DNA of 64,000 bases from Cristatella mucedo (taxonomy: Eukaryota; Bryozoa; Phylactolaemata; Cristatellidae): the NCBI GenBank assembly GCA_009760855.2, contig WPIO01000235.1, forward strand, positions 167,725 to 231,724, given 5' to 3'. The translations under genes and the position numbers were made by a program. Positions 54,577 to 64,000 of this stretch are shown here, one piece after another; within the stretch, counting starts at the first letter, position 1; every line of letters begins with the position of its first letter. The notes under the pieces were generated by a model. It ran no database searches and was not told the origin of the DNA. It was given only the letters and a program-made list of their open reading frames with translations.

Positions 54577-56062
54577 TAGTAAGTTCCAGTCTGAGTTTAG
54601 AGCTAGTCATTCCACAGAATCAGCACTGCATAGGGTGCACAACGACCTTCTTAGGCATGCAGACGTTGGTAGAGTATCTTTGCTTGATTTGCTCGATCTT
54701 ACGGCACCTGTTGATACTATCGATCACCTAGTGCGTCTAGAGCGCCTCTCATCTTGCCAGGGCATCACTGGCACTGATCTGCAATAGTTTAGGCCCTATC
54801 TCAGTGGTAGACTTCCGAGTATTGACGTGAATGGACAAAGATCACCCGAGGTACCTCTGAAATATAGGCTACAACAGGGCTCCGTGCTAGGTCCGGCTCT
54901 CTTAACTTTTTATACTCCCCCTCTTGCTGATGTGATTGCTAAGCACAATCTAGGCTTTCACTAATATGTGGATGACACTGAGTTGTACCTTTGCTTTGAG
55001 CCCTCCCAGCCATCGAGCACCTCACATTCTCTCGACTCACTTGTTGCATGTATTGATGACATCTACACATGGATGGCAGCAAATTGTCTACAACTAAACG
55101 ATGATAAAGCTAACTTATTAGTTATGGGCAAATCCTGTGTCATTCAGAAATTGGAAAGGCTGACGTCTAAGATTGGCTCTGCCAGCATATCTCCTGTTGA
55201 ATCAGCTCGAAATCTAGGGGTCACGTGCCAAAGCGACCACTCGTTAGACGACCACTTCAGCTCCACAATTAATTCTGCCTACTTTCAGCTACATAACATT
55301 GCTAAAATGTGGGCGGGCTTAGATAAGATACCACGTCCAAGTTGTTCCATGCATTTGTGACATCCAGTCATGACTTCTGGAACTCACTGTTTGCTGGCGT
55401 ACCTATATGTACAATCAGGCGATTACAGCCGGTGCAAAACTCTGCATTTTTTCTCGGACAAGCAAACCTGCAGATTCTGTCGTGAGCGTCACAGTTGCAA
55501 CACCACACTACTTCTTTCCGACCTGAACTGGCTACCAGTCAAGCAACGGATCGACTTCAAGGTTTTTATCGCTCACTTTTAGGTCACTTCATTCTTTGGC
55601 TCCGCCTTATCTCTAAGATCTACTTCCCCCCACCGGGCCAAGCATCGTACCACTAGCTTTTGGGAATCCAGCAGTTTACCAATAACTCATACAAACCACA
55701 AATCCTTCGGAAACAATGCATTTAGTTTATAAGCTCGCAAAGCCTGGAACTCACTCCCGACTTGTGTCACAACATCCCCTGACTTAACCACATTCAAAAA
55801 GAACTTAAAAGCACACTATTTAGGACTGTATACAGTGGGTCTCTGTGATTCATCCTTCATGTGCGTATGCGTGCTGACACAGTGCACACACTTGCATGCT
55901 GACCCTGTGCATGTCACCCCTAACCAGGTTATTCATGTGTTGTTTATCAAGCATGCTGTTACTCACCATTCAATCGCGGTTCCCTTTGCAGAAAATGTAA
56001 AGCACGTAGAAAGAGATTGAGCACTCTGATGACGCTTTATTAATTGCATTATTATTGCTATT
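54577..56062 (+). mobile_element. LINE A, RT to 3' end
   Basis: It starts in the RT N-terminal part ('FQSEFRASHSTESALHRVHN', 54488-54787). Motif A is altered to 'APVDTIDH', and 'YVDDTELYLCFEPSQ' (near 54965) has a stop just before it. Next come 'NCLQLNDDKANLLVMGK' (54968-55360), broken C-terminal coding (55370-55740), 3' UTR, stem and an ATT-rich tail. Inactive. Confidence 0.9.
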
Positions 56063-56883
56063 GTTATTGTTTCACAGGCGAAGAGCCGCGTTTGGGGGTA
56101 TACAGTTGTAAGCCAAGGCAGAGCCTGGATGTGGCTGAGGAGGCAGCAGCCACCTCCGCAGGCCTGGTAGACAGGAGCTGAGTCCGCTTCACGAAAGCGC
56201 TGGAACAGCATCCTCGACCGCTCTTAACCGGAGGCTAAGTCGCCAGACCCCCGTTCCAACCCGGTGCTTCAATTCTGGCTATGCCTCTGGTTGTATCTTG
56301 TATAATGAGCTCGGCGAGCACATCACGTGCAGCTTGAGCAAACCGTTCCGTCGAGGGAAACGAGAGCAACGACGCGTTGAGTGAATGAAGAGCTACACTT
56401 TAAATATGTGCAAAAGAGCATCGACAAGAAGGTCGTCTTGGTCTTTACATGAAGTCTGACGCGGCCACACGTCGGTATTTTCAAGCTGGCGGCTCGGCTA
56501 AGATGTCTAGCTGTTTTCGTAATTGTATTCCTGCGTTGAATGATGTTAGGGGGAAATGGTTACTTGTGTGACCTTTGTGACTTTTGTGACTTTTGCTTTA
56601 GGAACACTTTTGTGACCACTATTGCTTTAGGCAAACTCTGCAGCACGGCTTTCATAAAATCCAGGGCTACGACGTCAACGTGCAAGCTTTCGTCTTGAAG
56701 AACCTCCGTGACCTAAATAATAATAGCTAAAAGATTTTGCCTTATTATTAAGCACAGTAGGAAATGAAATGAGGCAATGATCGTTTCTAACGTGTTCGCC
56801 TTAGATAAGGAGGCTTCCAAATATTTGCCTCTGAAAGGTTTGCAAATGACTAACAGTGCTGTAAATGTCGTTGATTTGGAATA
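56063..56883. other. unassigned stretch
   Basis: Contains a triplicated 'gtgacttttgtg'-like run near 56570-56615. No gene recognised. Confidence 0.35.
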
Positions 56884-56966
56884 GCTTGTCAAGCGGACCT
56901 CTGCATTCCAAGCGCAGAGCGAAGGCCGTTGCGGCGGCTGTGCGTATCCGACGCCATTGCCAAGTG
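56884..56966 (+). repeat. ~80-base direct repeat G, copy 1
   Basis: Nearly identical to 57299-57377 ('aagcggacctctgcattcc' to 'cgtatccgacgcc'). The right edge grades into a short tandem repeat 'ccgacgcc...caagtgaatg' at 56948-57014. Confidence 0.92.
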
Positions 56967-57012
56967 AATGCATTTAATGCATTATCCGACGCCAAACCAA
57001 GTGAATGCATTT

Positions 57013-57105
57013 AACGACCGAGGTCGTGGACCGCTACCACCGTGAAGTGCCTGGATCGAGATTGAGTTCTCTTATAGCGCTGTATAAATTAATTACAAAT
57101 AAAAC
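57013..57105 (+). mobile_element. SINE1 3' half
   Basis: 'cgaccgaggtcgtgg', then 'gaagtgcctggatcgagatt' and 'gttctcttatagcgctgtat'; tail into 'taattacaaat'. Confidence 0.6.
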
Positions 57106-57134
57106 CACATAGATATGGTAATCTCTGATGTGCC

Positions 57135-57300
57135 GGTAGCGTTAGATGTTAACGAGGATGCCTGGTGTTCTCTGCCCGTAACAAGACCGATAAATGTGCG
57201 GCCATTATCCGGTCGTTCCTGACCGCTGGCTACCTGTCGCCGGTGGTGGTTAGGCCCTACGTGGTAGGAGCTCTCGGCAGCTGGTGGCCAAAACTGAAGC
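57135..57300 (+). pseudogene. possible RT-associated C-terminal domain remnant
   Basis: The + frame reads 'NKTDKCAAIIRSFLTAGYLS' then 'VVVRPYVVGALGSWWPK'. From memory, a '..K...Y..L...GY.V.V.P.VVGALG.WDP' pattern is found near the C-terminus of some zinc-finger/R2-like retrotransposon proteins; here the Asp of WDP is Trp. It runs into direct repeat G. A weak call resting on one motif. Confidence 0.3.
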
Positions 57301-57377
57301 TTGCCAAGCGGACCTCTGCATTCCAAGCGCAGAGCGAAGGCCGTTGCGGCGGCTGTGCGTATCCGACGCCATTACCG
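57299..57377 (+). repeat. ~80-base direct repeat G, copy 2
   Basis: Partner of 56884-56966, with ~2 differences. Confidence 0.92.
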
Positions 57378-58719
57378 GCTCGGAACGAATGTGGTCCTTG
57401 TTTTTCTGAGCCCGGATGCGCGGGTGCGCCACCCCGGTAGGGCAGGGTTCCGCCCGACAATGTGTATAGGCACATTCAATATTTTAGTAAATCCTATGTA
57501 TATGTATATGTCTCAAAAGTGAATACACTCGGAGCAAGTGACCAAAGAACGATGCAGAAGTTGTTAAAGAGCCTGCTGCATCTCAAAATACAAGGCTCAG
57601 GCCATAATTAGTGCGAGGCAAATAAAATGTTCGCGGGTTTATTTTTCAAAGTCGCGCTTGAACGCAGGAATATTGTATTATATTGCTGCTGCCGGTATCA
57701 CAATTTTAGTACAGGCAATCCTTCAGGTTCATCCCAACTGAGCGAGCTTCTCTACGAGCGACTCAACTAGTCCAGCTCCATTAGTACCAACCACTTTTTG
57801 AAACCCCAAAAAGTACTCTTTCATCACTGACTTTGAATTTCTAGCGAAGCAGTGGATCTTTGTCATTTTCCAGCGGCTGCTGACATCTGGCGTGCAATCC
57901 CGCATGCAACCGTGATATTTAGCATCCATCGAAAGAATGTTTAATTATTCCTAAATGTTTAATTCACACCGTTGTCGCTCTAAAGAGCTTCAAATCATAA
58001 TCGAGTCCTCCGTAGAAACGACACGACCCATCGGCGTAAAGAATATAGCTTTCAACTGCTACGCTAGTTAGCTCAGTTTCGAGGCCATTTCGTACCTGGT
58101 CCTACTGCTGATGCAACATGGGACGCTGCGGACCGGAAATTTCGTCTGCACACTTCTCTATTCTCGCCTCGGCGCTTGCTGGGCGCTAGCCTCCCATGTC
58201 TCAGTCGCAGACTTGAGCGCCGAGGGCAACTCAATCGCTTCGTCTTTCACGACTTTTCGCTCAGGCGAATCCACTCTAACCCGTGCACAATGTACAGTGG
58301 CCCGAGAAAATCTTCAATGCAGGCTGGCCTTCCTTTCCCTCGACCTCTTACCGTATTCGTCTGCAGTAATGATGGTTGAAGGCCAAGAACCTGAAAGTTC
58401 TGCAGCCTGCGACCCGCGAATTTCACGGGGTGTAAATTTTATCGCATTATCCAGCCTCCCGAATTTGAGAGGGAGGTTTTATTAGCGGAAAAAAGTCAGC
58501 CATTACTCCTCACTGCTGCGGTAGTGTGCATGCTCGACTAGGAAAAATGCTGAGGTTAGTAGAGAGAGAAATTGTACTCTCACTTTACCCCCAGGTTATA
58601 TTCGATCGCCCAAATTCGTTGGTTATGTGCATTTTAGAAAGTAAAGAAGCTGCGAAAATAGTTGAATCGAAAATTGAAAGTATATGCCTGAAATGCCTCT
58701 CGGATCCCAGAACCCAATC
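57378..58719. other. unassigned stretch
   Basis: ORFs at 58111-58485 (124 codons) and 58526-58777 lack recognised domains; the latter runs into the MITE. Confidence 0.35.
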
Positions 58720-58727
58720 CTCTACTC

Positions 58728-58913
58728 CGGTGGTTCTCAATCTTCCTAATGCCGTGATCCTTAAATGCAGCTCCTAATGTTGTGGTGAACACTAATCTAA
58801 AGTTGTGTGTGCGCAAAATGTGGAAGTGCGTGTTTTCCTTTGGTCTTAGGCGACCCTGTGAAAGGGTCTTTCGACCCCCAAAGGGTTCGCGACCCACAGG
58901 TAAAGAACCACTG
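58728..58913. mobile_element. SPIN-like hAT MITE, copy 2
   Basis: 186 bases, same orientation and internal text as 53180-53367 ('ttcctaatgccgtgatcc', 'aatgttgtggtgaac', 'cctgtgaaagggtctttcga'). Ends are 'cggtggttctcaa' and 'aagaaccactg'. The target duplication is 'ctctactc' (58720-58727) / 'ctctacac' (58914-58921), one mismatch. Confidence 0.87.
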
Positions 58914-58921
58914 CTCTACAC

Positions 58922-59426
58922 CAAATTTGACCTGTTCTTGACATCGACAGTGCCAGCATAAACATGTATGCTTTTCTAAATATATATAATTCATAATTCT
59001 CTTGTTGATGGCCCTAAACAAGCCAAATCTCTCTTCCAGCGCTTCACAGATAAAACGGGGTCAAGCCGATGACATCGGCCGAAAAATACATTCACCTTGA
59101 CCTTGGCTAAAACCTGCTCCTTTACAATAGCTGCAAACTTGCAAGGCAAAATGTGCTGCTACCGATTGGCACTCCTTGGACAGTATTAACAGTGCGACGT
59201 CAGTTTGAATCCCACCCAACGACAGAGGACATAGAGAGTCTATCAATCGATTAAAACTCTATTTATCGTGAACGTATGCCAGATGCATGAGGTTCGGTTT
59301 CCTCAAGTTGTGTCATACTCTGTGCTGAGCCGCCTGCAGAGGTGCTCGGGCTCAGGTGCAGGCAAGCAGTGCGACCTGCGGAGAATTCTCCGTGGGTCGC
59401 ACTCACAGCTTACAGCTCACGTGCCT
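58922..59426. other. unassigned stretch with a 34-base palindrome
   Basis: 59369-59402 is an inverted repeat with 17-base arms centred on 'gagaattctc'. The two mismatched positions would be G-U pairs in RNA. Nothing else recognised. Confidence 0.5.
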
Positions 59427-59800
59427 AGTGCTTACAGCTGGTGCACAACTCTGCAGCCAGGCTTGTTCGTCGTAAGCGTGACAGTTGCCACATCACACCA
59501 CTTCTCGTCAACCTGCACTAGCTACCAGTCAAACGACGAATCAACTTCAAGGTTGTGTCACTCACTCTTAGGTACTTTCATTCTTCGGCTCCAGCCTACA
59601 TATCTGATTTATTCTCCAGCCAGGCCAAGCATCGTACCATCTGCTTTCGAGAATCTAACTGTTTACCCATACCTCATACCAACCTAAAATCTTTTGGAGA
59701 CCGTGCATTTATTTTATATTCTCTCAAAGCCTGAAACTCACTCCGACTTTCGTCTCATCCCCTGGCATAACCACACTGAAAAAGAAATCAGAAATCTACC
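59427..59800 (+). mobile_element. LINE A fragment, decayed
   Basis: 'cagctggtgcacaactctgc' through 'ctccagcctacatatctg' to 'actgaaaaagaaatcag' follows the LINE A C-terminal coding part in broken frames. No 3' tail. Confidence 0.8.
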
Positions 59801-61375
59801 TATTCGGCCGCGTTCTAATATAGCCCGAGATAGACCTGCATCTACCGGCTCGGCGATTTACTTTAGAATACATTATGTGACCGAATCCGTAGCTTCAATT
59901 TCCGTGGTATATATGGAGCACCTGAATAGATGTGAGGTTCTCTTATGGCTCCAGACAAAGAAAATTATTATATGATATAGTGTCATGGGAACGCACAGTA
60001 CCACAGACGGACAATCACTTCAGACAGGCTTAGGTATATCTAGTTCGTAACGCTATTGGTGCAAGAGTCGCAATTAATCCACTGTGCCCTTGCAAAAGGA
60101 TTGCTTGATACCAGCATCCCCCACGACACAGAGTCGACTGACGATTCCCGGACTTGTGGCTCTGTAGACAATCGTAGCCGATACCGAAAGTGAGCACATC
60201 TGCTATTCGAAAAGCTCTCGTCAGCTTGGTCAAGTTCAATACTTCCATTGCGAATAGAAATGAGTTTTTCTAAAGGTAAGACCGAGTTTCACTGTCATAG
60301 TTAAGCGAGCGTAGTCGCATTTCAATAGCGATGATTCAGCACCAAACGCTAGCGTTTCAAAAGTAAGTAGCACATCTTTATAGGAAATCGGATAGCAAGT
60401 TAGCGCATGTGTAAATATCTTTCAAAACACGATCAGAAGATTTTAAGTGCACGATGAACTGCTAAAAAAAACAGTGCCGCACAGCCGACGGCAGCTGCAG
60501 AAGCAAGCCAGTCACCATGCCGGAGCAAACTTTTCGATTTTACTCAGATGTGAACCATGTGTGCGCATATATAAACCACTATCGTTATCAATGTGGTAAT
60601 AACTTATCAAATGCATGCAAAAAGCAAATATACGCTTGTTTCGTGGAATTAAACCGAATGCATTGACAAAGTACAACTGTCCCACCCAAAGCTCGTTCCA
60701 GGCTCCGCCTTCCTGGCTGGCTGGCTGGCTGTGCTCGTCCTGGCTCGATCTGAGTACGGATCGGCAAGGACGGTGTTACCACCTTGTATTTCTCTTCGAT
60801 AACTAAGACGACGTGTCTGGAGCAATGGTTTTCCAATATACCAGAGTTCTGCTGCTTTTTATTTTGCAGAACCATAGCTGCACAGTCAGCTGTGCGGCTA
60901 AGTCAGCTGAATTTCGTAACGTCCTTCTGCTATTCACTCCCAAGCTTCTGGCTTGCTCACTTCACATTGTTTTGATTAGCGTGAGTTCTAGGAAAACCAA
61001 ACTAGGGCTCCCCCGTCAGACTTCTAGATTTATCAACGAGGCCTACTATCCAGTTTGCTAGGGTACTATTGCCTTAATGTAACGACTCAAGATCCATCAG
61101 ACCTTACCCTTATCTCACCAACTTCCTGCTGACCGAAAAGAGTCTTATTTGAATTTAATTGTCACAGCATTAAGTTTAAGTAACTTCCTGCCAGTGATTT
61201 CCATAGGCCTGCCGAAGGAGTGTGGTGGAATAAGGTGTTCCTGCAGTTCTTGCCAGTAAGCCTTGCGGTGCTCCAATTAGCAGGAACACACTATACCTCT
61301 CCCATGAAAATGTAGAGCTTGGCTCTTAATCTGTTTTCCTGTCGTAGAGTATATGTGTGGGCATAGGTTTTTCCT

Positions 61376-61376
<1 letters not shown>
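59801..61376. other. unassigned stretch
   Basis: Short overlapping ORFs only (95 codons at most). 'ctggctggctggctg' near 60713-60728 is a simple repeat. Confidence 0.35.
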
Positions 61377-61410
<34 letters not shown>

Positions 61411-61427
61411 TTTGCGTGTGTGTGTCT
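61377..61427. repeat. (TG)n microsatellite
   Basis: TG repeats with a few interruptions. Confidence 0.92.
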
Positions 61428-61691
61428 GCTAGTGCACCTGTGTTGATGGGTGTGAATGATGTGAGCAGGTTTTCTTTATCAGTCCGTAGTACCCATGTGC
61501 ACATTGAGCCGTGTGTATGTACATTGTTAGAGCCTTAGAAGAAAGCCTGTGCATTAAGACCATGACGCTTAACAAAATTCTCTTCTTTATCACAGTGGTT
61601 TTGCCGTTTACGTCACATTAAATGTACGATACACTAAAAAATATGCTTCCTTCTACTGCACACTAATCGAAATCTGAGTGCTGCACTGGAC

Positions 61692-62252
61692 GTTACTGGC
61701 TACCAGTCAAGCAAGGGATTGACTTCCAGGTTTTGTCGCTCACTTTTAGGTCCCTTCATTCTATGGCTCCAGCTTATCTCTCAGATATACTACCCCATCA
61801 GGCCAAGCACCGTACCACCTGCTTTTCGGAATCCAGCAGTATACAAATACCTCGTACGAACCTTAAATCCTTTGGAGACCGTGCATTTAGTTCGTATGCT
61901 CCCACAGCCTGGAACTCCCACCCGACCTGCGTCAGAACATCCCCTGACCTGACCACATTTAAAAAGAACTTAAAAACACACCTATTTATGACAGCATTTA
62001 GTGGGTCCCTGTGATTCGTCCTTGATGTGCTTATGTGTGCTGACACTGTGCATGCTGCCACTAACTACATTTGCATGCTGACCCTGTGCATGTGACCCCT
62101 AACCATATTATTCATTTTGTTTGTTTTTTAAGCATGATTTTACTTACCATTCAATTGCATTTCCCTTTGCAGCAAATGTAAAGCGCCTAGAAAGAGATTA
62201 AGTTCTCTGAGGGCGCTTTATCAAGTACATTATTAATATTATTATTATTAAA
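61692..62252 (+). mobile_element. LINE A, 5'-truncated, young-looking
   Basis: 'ttactggctaccagtcaagc' onward; the C-terminal ORF at 61733-62014 is open to its stop ('SMAPAYLSDILPHQAKHRTT', 'SPDLTTFKKNLKTHLFMTAF'). 3' UTR, stem 'aaagcgcctagaaagagatt' and (ATT)n at 62230-62250. Confidence 0.92.
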
Positions 62253-62559
62253 AGTGATTACACTGTAGGCACGGACTAGCTTATACAAATCGGACATTAT
62301 TACTCTACAGCCATTCAGTCAAGAGCGTATAATCCTTCCTAAAAATGGCCTGCAACGCCTGAATAAATGACGACGTACAAACAACACTAATTACTTATAA
62401 AATGAAGCAAGCTCGCAACACACACAATCACGGGAAGCAGACAGATACACCTTAATAGACCAGCAGGTTGGCAGGCTTGAGAGGGTAGCTGACGTGTTGG
62501 TATTGTGATAGGTCACTTCGGAACAGGAAACACAGACTTCGTGTATACGCTATATGAGA
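62253..62559. other. unassigned stretch
   Basis: Nothing recognised. Confidence 0.35.
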
Positions 62560-62965
62560 TGAATCGATGGTGCCGATTTTGAATGTTCAGCTGTCCCATT
62601 TTGGAGTAAGCAGTTGGTTTGCCCATAAGTATTAAGTTAATTGCATCGCAATTCAATTTGAGGGAGTTTGCTGCCACCCATGCGGGATATCACATATACA
62701 CGCAGCAAAAAAAGGTGAGATGATACAACATGCTGGATGGCCATGAGGGATGAAAGCATAAGTACAGTGTGTGTCATCAGCATAGAAGTGAAAGCTCACA
62801 TAGCCGGTAGCATTCAAATCGGCAAGAGGAAGAGTTGAAAATGAGAAAACAAGCAGACCGAGCATGGACTCCGAGGAACCCAATACTAAAGTGGATCGTC
62901 AGGTGACCTTCACCAACTTATATCAAAACTCTGGAGTCTCCACTGGATAGGAGCTGCACCAGTGC
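62560..62965 (-). mobile_element. divergent LINE A-related fragment
   Basis: The minus-strand ORF at 62653-62883 keeps the RT catalytic region in form 'YVSFHFYADDTHCTYAF' and 'GLLVFSFSTLPLADL'. Flanking text parallels the LINE A RT region at lower identity. An older or sister subfamily. Confidence 0.75.
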
Positions 62966-63013
62966 AGGACTAAGCACTGAGTAGACAGTCATTTATCGAC
63001 CTCGGAAAACACA

Positions 63014-64000
63014 TTAATAATAATAATAATGCACTTAATAAAGCGCGCTCAGAGAACTTAATCTCTCTCTAGGCACATTACATTTGCTGCAAAGGAAAAT
63101 GCAATTGAATGTTAAGTAAAATCATGCTTGATAGACAAACAAAACGAATAACATGGTTAGGGGTGACATGCACTGGGTCAGCATGCAAATGTGGTTAGTG
63201 GCAGCATGCACAGCGTCAGCACGCATAAGCACGTGAAGGATGAATCACAGGGACCCACTAAATGCTGTCCTAAATAGGTGTGTTTATAAGTTCCTTTTAA
63301 ATGTGGTCAGCTCAGGGGATGTTCTGACGCAGGTCAGGAGGGAGTTCCAGGCTTTGGGAGCATACGAACTAAATGCACGATCTTTAAAGGATTTGAGGTT
63401 TGTACAGGTATTTGTAGACGGTTGAATTCCGAAAAGCAAGTGGTACGATGCTTTGCCTGATGAAGGAGTAGATCTGAGAGATAGGCTGGAGCCAAAGGAG
63501 GAAGTGACCTAAAAGTGAGCGACAAAACCTTGAAGTCAATCCATTGCTTGACTGGTAGCCAGTGCAGGTCGGCAAGAAGAGGATTAATGTGGCAACTGCG
63601 ACGCTCACGACAGACTAGCCTAGCTGCGAAGTTTTGCACCAGCTGCAATCGCCTGATCGCACATGCCGGTAGGTCAGTAAGCAGTGAGTTGTAGGATGTC
63701 ACGAATGCATGGACCAACTTGGACGTGGTATCCTTATCTAAACAAGCCCGAATTTTAGCAAGGTTATGATCCTAAAAGTAGGCAGGTTGACAGTGGAGCT
63801 GGGATGGACTTTTAACGAAAGGTCACTTTGGAATATGACACCTAGATTGCGAGCTGATTCAACCGGAGATATGCTGGCAAAGCCAATTTTGAGCTTCAGC
63901 CTTTCCAATTTACGAATCACACTGGTTTTTTCCATAACTAGTACGTTAGTTTTATCATCGTTAAGTTTTAGAAAAATGGCTATTATTCATCTCTCTCTCT
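63014..64000 (-). mobile_element. LINE A, running off the right edge
   Basis: (TAA)n and 3' stem at 63016-63075, 3' UTR, C-terminal coding with frameshifts (63334-63717), and 'VIRKLERLKLKIGFASISP' (63738-63935). It continues past the window with a CT-rich end. Confidence 0.92.

Noticed and set aside
56080-56180. Another CARD second-half exon ('cacaggcgaagag' resembles the 25505 exon start)
   Set aside because: Similarity ends after ~10 bases and the frame shows no helix 4-6 pattern.

Overview
The window is nuclear DNA of an invertebrate metazoan. There is no operon structure or rRNA. Instead it holds intron-split exons with GT/AG borders, one large multidomain signalling exon, microsatellites, tRNA-derived SINEs, several dozen fragments of two L2/CR1-like LINE families, a decayed Ty3/gypsy integrase, hAT-type MITEs and a diverged ~170-bp satellite. 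The species cannot be named from the sequence. The two SPIN-like hAT MITEs do not settle it, because that element is known for horizontal transfer. Most open reading frames here are retroelement fragments or chance.

Gene content: the only long cellular ORF is at 7.9-9.85 kb, + strand. It is an exon encoding the end of a leucine-rich repeat, a Roc GTPase and a COR domain (ROCO protein). It ends in a consensus donor in phase 1. Downstream on the same strand are short exons that look like halves of CARD domains: first halves at 23.30 and 47.81 kb (both phase 1 in, phase 0 out) and second halves at 25.51, 30.38 and 48.73 kb (all phase 0 in; the last two end in a stop). A 54-nt exon-like segment with phase 1 at both ends occurs at 15.93 kb and in a diverged copy at 38.64 kb. 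All phases are compatible with ROCO exon to 54-nt exon to CARD half a to CARD half b. I infer one or more ROCO-CARD genes with duplicated, possibly alternative, CARD cassettes; no transcript evidence is available here.

Layout: 0-7.9 kb holds SINE1 copies, a gypsy integrase remnant, LINE A copies and an old duplicated block (1.7-2.7 and 5.2-7.3 kb). 7.9-9.9 kb is the ROCO exon. 10-15.2 kb holds LINE A with LINE B nested inside, then a hAT-like remnant. 15.3-34.6 kb is duplication unit 1 (54-nt exon, CARD exons, microsatellites, satellite array). 35-38 kb is a junction region with LINE B, an inverted satellite block and SINE2. 38.05-53.4 kb is duplication unit 2, colinear with unit 1 and carrying a LINE A pile at 42.8-47.1 kb. 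53.4-64 kb is mainly LINE A copies, SINE remnants and a second SPIN-like MITE.

Mobile elements: LINE A ends in a conserved 3' stem followed by (ATT)n. LINE B ends in (ACATT)n. SINE1 has a tRNA-like head and a tail resembling that of LINE A. SINE2 has a tRNA-like head, internal hairpins and an (ATTT)n tail. Boundaries were judged by eye against the other copies in this window, so edges are good to about 10-20 bases unless a target-site duplication is given.
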